Shown here: positions 1 to 5,316 of the stretch, piece by piece
Layout: the number at the start of each line of letters is the position of its first letter
How positions within the stretch are numbered: position 1 is the first letter of the stretch
From: UBA668 sp046052275
GTDB lineage: Bacteria; Actinomycetota; Acidimicrobiia; Acidimicrobiales; Ilumatobacteraceae
Reading direction: 5' to 3'
Length of the DNA: 5,316 nucleotides
Assembly: GCA_046052275.1 (NCBI GenBank)
Contig: JBJOMQ010000179.1
Location: 1-5,316 of the forward strand
Made by a program: the position numbers and the translations under genes
The notes under the pieces: model-generated
The model's input: only the letters and a program-made list of their open reading frames with translations
What the model was told of the DNA's origin: nothing
Database searches by the model: none

Positions 1-728
1 CCCCGTGCAGCGTCGACGATCTCCGCAACGCACCGGTCGGCTACTGGGCTCTGGGGCACATTCACCTCCGTCGCGACCGCAACTCGCTCGGCCCGGGGCG
101 TTGGTGGGCGTATCCGGGCAACCTGCAGGGGCGCAGCTTCAAGCCGGCCGAGTGCCACCCCAAGGGAGCCCTGCTGGTGCGCCTCGCCCACGATGGGTTC
201 GAAGCCCCCGAGTTCAGGGCATGCGACACCGTCCGCTTCGCCTCGGTCGACATCGACATCAGCGAGGCGGGCGGCGTCGAGGAGTCATATGAGATGGCTG
301 CCGACGCACTCGCTCAGCACGCGTCAGCCGCCGATGGGCGGCGCCTTGTCGCGCGTGTCCGCCTAGTCGGCCGGCATGCCCAGCATGCAGAGTTCCGCCG
401 ACTGGCGTCCGCCGGCAGCTATCTCGACAACCTGCTCGACTCCTTCCACGACGAACTCGGCACGACGATCGTTGCCGGAGCGGTCTCCGAGGTGAGACCT
501 GCAGTCGACCCAGCCGAGATCCGAAAGGGCGACTCCCTCCTCGCCACGGCGCTGCAACGCCTCGATCAGCTCAGCGACGACGAGCTCCTCGCACTGGCCA
601 CCTCGAACGTCGCAAGGACGGCCGCCGAGGTACTGAGGAAGCCCGGGGTGTCGGTCGAGCGCCTGAGGCTGGGGGCCGAGCGGGCGCTCATCGAGGCGAT
701 CCATGACGAGGGAGCAGCGCTGCAATGA
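1..728 (+). CDS. SbcD/YhaO-like metallophosphoesterase (DNA repair exonuclease subunit), 5' partial
   Basis: This is the C-terminal 241 residues of a calcineurin-like phosphoesterase; the reading frame is open from base 3 and the true start lies left of the window. The sequence shows the last metal-binding motif of the family, GHIH (visible residues 18-21, bases 54-65). It is followed by the YPGNLQGRSFK stretch (37-47) and KGALLVRL (54-61), which are typical of SbcD/Mre11-type nucleases. The earlier metal motifs (D-x-H, GDxxD, GNHD) must lie upstream. YhaO-type proteins are about 400 residues, so roughly 60% is visible. The remaining ~180 residues form a divergent helical C-terminal part, which in Mre11 relatives binds the ATPase partner. 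The stop overlaps the next start (ATGA), indicating coupled translation with the SbcC/YhaN-like gene. Expected role: Mn-dependent nuclease acting on DNA ends with that ATPase. The family is secure; the exact substrate is inferred. Confidence 0.88.
   Translation, partial: PCSVDDLRNAPVGYWALGHIHLRRDRNSLGPGRWWAYPGNLQGRSFKPAECHPKGALLVRLAHDGFEAPEFRACDTVRFASVDIDISEAGGVEESYEMAADALAQHASAADGRRLVARVRLVGRHAQHAEFRRLASAGSYLDNLLDSFHDELGTTIVAGAVSEVRPAVDPAEIRKGDSLLATALQRLDQLSDDELLALATSNVARTAAEVLRKPGVSVERLRLGAERALIEAIHDEGAALQ
708..714 (+). promoter_or_regulatory. Ribosome binding site for the YhaN-like ATPase
   Basis: GAGGGAG lies inside the end of the upstream nuclease gene, with its GGAG ten bases before the ATG at 725. 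Together with the ATGA stop/start overlap it supports 725 as the real start and suggests translational coupling of the two subunits. Confidence 0.55.
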
Positions 729-3625
729 GACGTCTTCGCATCAGGCTCGCCCACGGCAAGTCGGTCGCTCCGCTGCGCGGACGATCTATCGATTTCGGCG
801 ATCACGACTTCGTCGTCGTCAGCGGGCCCAATGAGAGCGGCAAGTCGACGCTCGCCGAGGTGCTCTCGTGGGTGCTCGCCGGCCGGCGCAACGACCACGA
901 GGCAGGCCTGCGCCTCGCCGCCTTCCCATCACCTGACACCACCACCGTCGACATCGAGGCGGCAATCGAGGGGACCGTCGACGGTAGTCCGTTCGAAGTG
1001 GGCCGCCTGTTCAAGATCCGGCGCCGCCAGCAGGGGCGCCAACCGGCCGAGCCTGCTCCCACGATCAGGGTGGGCGGCACCGCCCTGACACCTGCCTCGT
1101 GGGCTGGCACGATCGGCGTCGAGACCGGCGACGACTACTTCCGCAAGTACCGGATCACCGGCCCATACGACGCCGACAACCACGTCGATATCGGCGATCT
1201 GCTCGAGGCACTTGCGATGGGCGTGACGGCCACGGCATCGCCGCGTGGCGTGCTCGAGCGGCTGAGGGCTACTGCGGATTCGCTGGTGCCCCACCCCGAC
1301 GGCAGGCTGAACGATCAGCGGGCGCTGAAGTCGCCGACCGACGCCCTCGCAGCCGCCAACGCCCTTCGCCAGCAGGCCCTCAGCGACGAACGGCGCATCG
1401 ACACCCTGCAGGAGCAGATCACCGCCCTCGACAGCGACCGCCAGGCGCTCGAGGCCGAGCGACACGAAGTGGTCGTCGACAAGGCCGCTGCCGAAGACGC
1501 TCGCAGACTGCTCTCGGCACGGGCGGACCTTCTTGCCGCACAGCACGATCTCGATGCGCTGCGCGACGTGCCGTCCGCATGGGTCACTGCCCTCGACCAC
1601 TTCGGGCAGCTCAGCGTCGCGCTCAGCCATCTCGGCGACGACGAGAGTTCCGAGGACATCGCGGCCACCGAACTCGAACAGGCACGCCTCCGGGCCGACC
1701 TGACGCCCGAGCAGGTGGCACACCTCGCGATCGACGAGTCCGACGTCGATGCCCTGTCTGCGCTCGATGCCAGGCGAGCACACGCGCACCAGCAGATCTC
1801 CGATGACCGCGCCAACCGCCCAGTGAAGGAACGCGACCGCGCCGATGCACTGCGTCGCGTCGCGGAACGCGCCGACGGGCTCGGCTGCTCGGCAGAGCAG
1901 TTGCTCGCCTTCGCCAGGATGTCAGCGGACGACCTCGCCTTTGGCGATCCGGTGAAGGCGTGGCCAGACGCTGAGGGGTCGCTGTCCACGGCCGCCCTCG
2001 CTCATGGGCGGGCGCACGATCATCGCGAGTCGACGGCCCGACACCGCGCCGACCTCGAGCGTCGCTGGAATGGCACCGGCGAGACGCGGGCACCCGAGGC
2101 CGTGCTTGGCGGCGGGACTGCGGCCCCCTTGCCGAGTGGTGCCGGTGGTGCCGTACGGAACGTCGCGTGGTGGCAGATCACGCTCGCGGCCTTGGCGGTC
2201 ACCGGGGCGACTGCCGTGCAGTGGTGGCTGGGAGTCATCGCTGTTGTCGTCGTCACCGGGGCGGCTCTCACCGTTCTCCGCCGCACGCAATCGGCAGCGT
2301 CGGGCGGCCACACGCCCAGTAACGATGTCGTCGCCCTGGCCGGTGATCTCATCGAAGCCCGAACGGCTGACGCAGTGGCCGAGGCCGCGCTCGGCGCCGC
2401 GATTGAGGTCGAGCGACAGGCCATGGAGAACCTCGATCGGTGCCGGCAGCGGGCGCTTGCGGTGCTCGCCGAGTACGGCCTTCCCCAGATCGACACTGCC
2501 ACCCGCGCAGCACGGCTCCGCGCCGAACGGAACCCCATCGTCGACGACGAGCGCCTCGTCGCAGGGCTGCAGCGGCAGATCGACGACCTCACGGCGGCGG
2601 CCGACGCTGCGAGTGCCGAGCTCGCAGCTGTCGACAGCGAGGCAGCGGCGATCGCTCAGCGGATCGGCGTTGCCCACCTAGGTGCCCAACTCGACGGCGC
2701 CACCGGCCGGCGGCTGCTCGACGTCGTTCGGGCCCGTCGAGCACACGACGCCAAGGTCGACCAGCTCACCAAGCGGCAGGCAGCAGTGGGCGAACTCCTC
2801 CCCGACCTTCCACCCGGGCTCGCCGCGGCGGCGATACAGGCTGAGGTCGAGGCGATGGCCGCCCTGCTGAAGAAGCGACGCGACTTCATGGCAGCGATCG
2901 CCCGTGCCCGCCAGTCGCTTGATACGGCCAACGAGCAGGCGAGATCGATCCTCGACGATCCCGAGACGAGCGAGCAGCTCCTCGACTTCCGCATCACCGA
3001 GCTCGACGACACGCTCACCGAGCTGACCCAGCGGCTCGACGGCTTGCTCGAATCGCGTGGTTCGCTGCTGCACCAGCTCGACGACATCACATCACGTGCC
3101 GACCTCGCCGCCATCAACCAGGCGATCGAACAGGCATCAGCCGAACAGCGCGAGGTTGCTACCGAGGGCGCTGCCTGGTGGGTCGCCCACCGGTTGGTCG
3201 CTGACGTGAAGGATGAGGTCGAGGCGAATCAGCAGCCCGAGCTCGTACGCCGGGCGAGCGAACTCGCGAGGCGCATCACTGGCGGACACTGGCAGTCGAT
3301 CTCCACCGACGACGGCGAACTCGTGGTTCGCCAGGGTGCCGACTTCATCGCCCAGAAGAGCCTCTCGGCCGGCGCCCGTGATGTACTGCGACTCGTCATC
3401 CGACTCGCTGTCGCCGAGGCGCACAGTGCGAAGAAGGGCACAGCGCTGCCGATCATCCTCGACGACCCGACCGCGTCGGTCGACAGCACGCGGGCGCCCC
3501 GGCTGTTCGAGGTGCTGGCCGAGTTCGCCGTCCAGCACCAGGTGATCCTGATGACGCACGACGAGCAGACCATCGCCCAGGCCATCGCGGTCGGCGCCGT
3601 CGAGGTGCCCATCAACGGCGCATGA
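725..3625 (+). CDS. SbcC/YhaN-like SMC-type ATPase with central membrane hairpin
   Basis: This complete 966-residue protein has Rad50/SbcC architecture with the ATPase split between its two ends. The N-terminal half carries Walker A GPNESGKST (34-42). The C-terminal half has the conserved QQPELVRRAS segment (836-845), an ABC-type signature SLSAGARD (879-886), Walker B LPIILDD (908-914), a D-loop around SVDSTR (918-923) and the switch histidine in MTHDE (H945). Between them lie two Ala/Leu/Arg/Glu-rich, largely coiled-coil arms (about 200-475 and 520-815). At the midpoint (480-518) are two closely spaced hydrophobic segments, each flanked by a Trp pair. There is no CxxC zinc hook: the only cysteines are C388 and C573. 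This layout matches the YhaN family (AAA_27-like) better than classical SbcC. Its partner is the upstream SbcD/YhaO-like nuclease, whose stop overlaps this start. Expected role: ATP-driven control of the nuclease on DNA ends, possibly at the membrane. Family assignment is strong; the cellular role is inferred. Confidence 0.88.
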   Translation: MRRLRIRLAHGKSVAPLRGRSIDFGDHDFVVVSGPNESGKSTLAEVLSWVLAGRRNDHEAGLRLAAFPSPDTTTVDIEAAIEGTVDGSPFEVGRLFKIRRRQQGRQPAEPAPTIRVGGTALTPASWAGTIGVETGDDYFRKYRITGPYDADNHVDIGDLLEALAMGVTATASPRGVLERLRATADSLVPHPDGRLNDQRALKSPTDALAAANALRQQALSDERRIDTLQEQITALDSDRQALEAERHEVVVDKAAAEDARRLLSARADLLAAQHDLDALRDVPSAWVTALDHFGQLSVALSHLGDDESSEDIAATELEQARLRADLTPEQVAHLAIDESDVDALSALDARRAHAHQQISDDRANRPVKERDRADALRRVAERADGLGCSAEQLLAFARMSADDLAFGDPVKAWPDAEGSLSTAALAHGRAHDHRESTARHRADLERRWNGTGETRAPEAVLGGGTAAPLPSGAGGAVRNVAWWQITLAALAVTGATAVQWWLGVIAVVVVTGAALTVLRRTQSAASGGHTPSNDVVALAGDLIEARTADAVAEAALGAAIEVERQAMENLDRCRQRALAVLAEYGLPQIDTATRAARLRAERNPIVDDERLVAGLQRQIDDLTAAADAASAELAAVDSEAAAIAQRIGVAHLGAQLDGATGRRLLDVVRARRAHDAKVDQLTKRQAAVGELLPDLPPGLAAAAIQAEVEAMAALLKKRRDFMAAIARARQSLDTANEQARSILDDPETSEQLLDFRITELDDTLTELTQRLDGLLESRGSLLHQLDDITSRADLAAINQAIEQASAEQREVATEGAAWWVAHRLVADVKDEVEANQQPELVRRASELARRITGGHWQSISTDDGELVVRQGADFIAQKSLSAGARDVLRLVIRLAVAEAHSAKKGTALPIILDDPTASVDSTRAPRLFEVLAEFAVQHQVILMTHDEQTIAQAIAVGAVEVPINGA
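2162..2278 (+). other. Predicted membrane hairpin at the apex of the ATPase arms
   Basis: These bases encode residues 480-518 of the ATPase. They contain two uncharged hydrophobic stretches (about 484-498 and 502-518) joined by a QWW turn (499-501), with another Trp pair at 482-483. Arginines flank both sides (R478; R519, R520), and a Gly/Ala/Pro-rich linker (about 455-475) precedes it. Both ends would be cytoplasmic by the positive-inside rule. Each stretch is short for a full crossing (15-18 residues), so a re-entrant or in-plane hairpin is also possible. Confidence 0.7.
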
Positions 3626-3655
3626 CCCCCTCTTCGACTGCCGGCTGACAGCGCC
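3626..3655. other. Convergent intergenic gap
   Basis: Thirty bases separate the stop of the ATPase gene (plus strand) from the stop of the hydrolase gene (minus strand). I see no strong hairpin and no T-run on either strand, so no intrinsic terminator is called. Confidence 0.75.
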
Positions 3656-4282
3656 CTACACGCCCAGTTCGGCGGCCCTCGCCAGCACCCGCTCGCGTTC
3701 GGCGCCGATGGTGGTCGAGTCGCCGTGGCCCGTGTGCACCACCGTGTGGTCGGGCAGCGAGAGCAGTCGGTCGCGGATCGAGCACAGGATGGTCGGCTCG
3801 TCGCTGTAGCTGCGCCCTGTGGCACCGGGTCCCCCACAGAACAATGTGTCGCCGCTGAACACCACGCCCGATGCCGCATCGTGGAAGCAGCAGCAGCCCG
3901 GCGAATGCCCGGGCGTGTGCAGTACGCCGAGCTCGTGGCCGGCGATTCGCACCACGTCGCCCGGTGACACCGACCCGTCGGGCTGCTCACCCGGCCACAC
4001 CGCGTCCCACAGCATTCGGTCGGCGTCGTGCAGCAGGATCGGCGCATCGACCGCATCGCGCAGCGGCACGGCTGCGTTGATGTGGTCGTTGTGCCCATGG
4101 GTGAGCACGATGGCGCGTACCCGCCGGCCGCGTACGGCGGTGGTGATCGCCGCTGCATCGTGCGCAGCATCGATGACAACCACCTCGCGGTCGTCGCCGA
4201 CGAGCCAGATGTTGTTCGTCACCTCCCATTCGCCGCCGTCGAGGGCGAAGATGCCGTCGGTGGTGACCAGCTCGATCGCCAT
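3656..4282 (-). CDS. MBL-fold hydrolase paired with mycothiol formaldehyde dehydrogenase (putative S-formylmycothiol hydrolase)
   Basis: This is a complete 208-residue metallo-beta-lactamase-fold protein of the glyoxalase II-like group. All metal ligands of a two-metal site are visible: THGHNDH (61-67; H62, H64, D66, H67), H126 in HTPGHSPG, D145 in FSGDTLF, and H186 in HTGHGD. The N-terminus (LDGGEWEVTNNIWLVGDD) and GGPGATGRSYSD (150-161) resemble the actinobacterial protein encoded beside mscR (Rv2260 in Mycobacterium tuberculosis, from memory). The ATG lies only four bases after the TAA of mscR and has no good Shine-Dalgarno, so it is probably translated by coupling. Context suggests it hydrolyses the thioester S-formylmycothiol to formate and mycothiol in the cytoplasm; no signal peptide is seen. 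The fold and metal site are secure and the substrate is inferred. A more general thioesterase or glyoxalase II-like role is the main alternative. An unusual run of three cysteines follows H126 (130-132). Confidence 0.9.
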   Translation of the reverse strand: MAIELVTTDGIFALDGGEWEVTNNIWLVGDDREVVVIDAAHDAAAITTAVRGRRVRAIVLTHGHNDHINAAVPLRDAVDAPILLHDADRMLWDAVWPGEQPDGSVSPGDVVRIAGHELGVLHTPGHSPGCCCFHDAASGVVFSGDTLFCGGPGATGRSYSDEPTILCSIRDRLLSLPDHTVVHTGHGDSTTIGAERERVLARAAELGV

Positions 4283-4286
4283 CGGC

Positions 4287-5316
4287 TTAGAGCACCACGA
4301 CCGAGCGCAGCACCTCGCCGCGCTCCATCTTGTGGAATGCCTCCTCGACTGCGTCGAGCGAGATCGTCTCGCTGACGAACTTGTCGAGCGGCAGGCGACC
4401 CTGCTGGTGCAGGGCGACCAGCATCGGGAAGTCGCGCGACGGCAGGCAGTCGCCGTACCAGCTGCTCTTCAGCGCTCCGCCGCGGCCGAACACCTCGATG
4501 AACGGCAGCTCGAGGGTCATGTCGGGCCGCGGCACGCCCACCAGCACCACGGTGCCGGCGAGGTCACGTGCCTCGAAGGCCTGGCGATAGACAGCGGGAT
4601 GCCCGACAGCCTCGATGCACACGTCGGCACCGTTGCCGCCGGTCACCGACTTGATGTACTCGACCGGGTCGTCCTTGCTCGAGTTCACGGTGTGCGTGGC
4701 GCCGAACTGCCGGGCCAGTGCCAGCTTGCGGTCGTCGATGTCGACGGCGACGATCGTGTGCGCGCCGGCCAGCAGCGCCCCGGCGATGGCCGCGTCTCCC
4801 ACGCCCCCGCAGCCGAATACCGCCACCGAGTCGCCCCGGCCGACGTTGCCAGTGTTGATGGCGGCCCCGATGCCGGCCATCACGCCACACCCCAGCAGGC
4901 CGGCGGTTGCAGCGGGCACGCCCGGGTCCACCTTGGTGCACTGGCCGGCAGCGACGAGCGTCTTCTCGACGAAGGCCCCAATGCCGAGTGCCGGCGAGAG
5001 CACCGTGCCGTCTTCCAGCGTCATCTTCTGCGTGGCGTTGAACGTGCTGAAGCAGTACCACGGGCGCCCGCGCAGGCAGCTGCGGCACGTGCCGCACACC
5101 GCCCGCCAGTTGAGGATCACGAAGTCGCCCGGAACGACATTGGTGACACCGTTACCCACTGCCTCCACCACTCCTGCCGCCTCGTGCCCCAACAGGAACG
5201 GGAACTCGTCGTTGATGCCACCCTCGCGATAGTGAAGGTCGGTGTGGCACACCCCGCAGGCCTGCACCTTGACCACTGCCTCGCCGGGGCCGGGATCGGG
5301 CACCACGATGGTCTCG
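4287..5316 (-). CDS. mscR: S-(hydroxymethyl)mycothiol dehydrogenase (mycothiol-dependent formaldehyde dehydrogenase), 5' partial
   Basis: This is a zinc-dependent medium-chain dehydrogenase that oxidises the spontaneous formaldehyde-mycothiol adduct with NAD to S-formylmycothiol (EC 1.1.1.306). Residues are numbered from an internal GTG at 5304-5306. Catalytic zinc ligands are C20 (CGVCHTD), H41 (LLGHEAAG) and C140 (GLLGCG). Structural zinc ligands are C71, C74, C77 and C85. The Rossmann motif is GCGGVG (165-170), with D189 ending the second strand, as expected for NAD. The segments YREGGINDEFPFLLGHEAAG, GDFVILNWRAVCG, GGALKSSWYGDCLP and EAFHKMERGEVLRSVV match the actinobacterial MscR/AdhE2 type closely. 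The frame stays open past that GTG to the window edge (E-T-I-V before PDPGPGEA). Family members have about 15-20 more N-terminal residues, so the real start is beyond the window and the GTG is not the start. It leads an operon with the MBL-fold hydrolase; its promoter is outside the window. Confidence 0.93.
   Translation of the reverse strand, partial: ETIVVPDPGPGEAVVKVQACGVCHTDLHYREGGINDEFPFLLGHEAAGVVEAVGNGVTNVVPGDFVILNWRAVCGTCRSCLRGRPWYCFSTFNATQKMTLEDGTVLSPALGIGAFVEKTLVAAGQCTKVDPGVPAATAGLLGCGVMAGIGAAINTGNVGRGDSVAVFGCGGVGDAAIAGALLAGAHTIVAVDIDDRKLALARQFGATHTVNSSKDDPVEYIKSVTGGNGADVCIEAVGHPAVYRQAFEARDLAGTVVLVGVPRPDMTLELPFIEVFGRGGALKSSWYGDCLPSRDFPMLVALHQQGRLPLDKFVSETISLDAVEEAFHKMERGEVLRSVVVL

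Noticed and set aside
177..179. Base 177 as the start of a short separate gene
   Set aside because: The frame is open back to base 3 and encodes the GHIH and PGNLQGRSF motifs upstream of 177, so this is the middle of the nuclease gene.
929..1789. A 286-codon minus-strand open frame opposite the ATPase gene
   Set aside because: It lies wholly antisense to a well-supported gene, has no recognisable motif and no ribosome site that I could see.
3617..3655. Intrinsic terminator between the convergent genes
   Set aside because: The stem is only 5 bp with a long loop, and no T-run follows on either strand.
3229..4179. A 316-codon open frame on the minus strand spanning the junction of the two operons
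   Set aside because: It overlaps both the ATPase 3' end and the hydrolase in another frame, is rich in Arg/Ser/Thr/Cys, and shows no domain motif. Long false frames are expected in high-GC DNA.
4615..5232. A 205-codon plus-strand open frame opposite mscR
   Set aside because: Its Ser/Pro/Thr/Ala-rich composition is that of a reverse-complement shadow, and the minus-strand gene is certain from family motifs.
5304..5306. GTG as the start of mscR
   Set aside because: The frame continues upstream to the window edge with family-like residues, and starting here would remove the N-terminal strand found in relatives.

Overview
The window is high-GC DNA with strong G/C preference at third codon positions. 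It is almost fully coding, with four genes in two converging pairs. The right-hand pair is the formaldehyde detoxification module of mycothiol-making bacteria, so the source is very probably an actinobacterium (Actinomycetota). The sequence does not settle the genus.

Left half, plus strand (1-3625): the C-terminal 241 residues of a metallophosphoesterase of the SbcD/YhaO type, cut by the left window edge. Its stop overlaps the start (ATGA) of a complete 966-residue SMC/Rad50-like ATPase of the SbcC/YhaN type. The ATPase has split N- and C-terminal nucleotide-binding halves and two long arms. Where Rad50/SbcC would carry a zinc hook, it has a short hydrophobic double segment. Together the two genes look like a two-subunit DNA-end processing complex related to Mre11-Rad50/SbcCD, probably tethered to the membrane.

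Right half, minus strand (3656-5316): a zinc- and NAD-dependent dehydrogenase recognisable as S-(hydroxymethyl)mycothiol dehydrogenase (mscR), whose first residues lie beyond the right edge. Four bases downstream comes a small metallo-beta-lactamase-fold hydrolase. The dehydrogenase would oxidise the formaldehyde-mycothiol adduct to S-formylmycothiol. The hydrolase is a good candidate for cleaving that thioester to formate and mycothiol.

The two operons meet tail to tail across 30 bases with no clear terminator. I see no RNA genes, mobile elements, CRISPR arrays or attachment sites. Promoters for both operons lie outside the window. Nothing here is clearly a new system; the membrane-hairpin nuclease-ATPase pair is the part most worth a second look.
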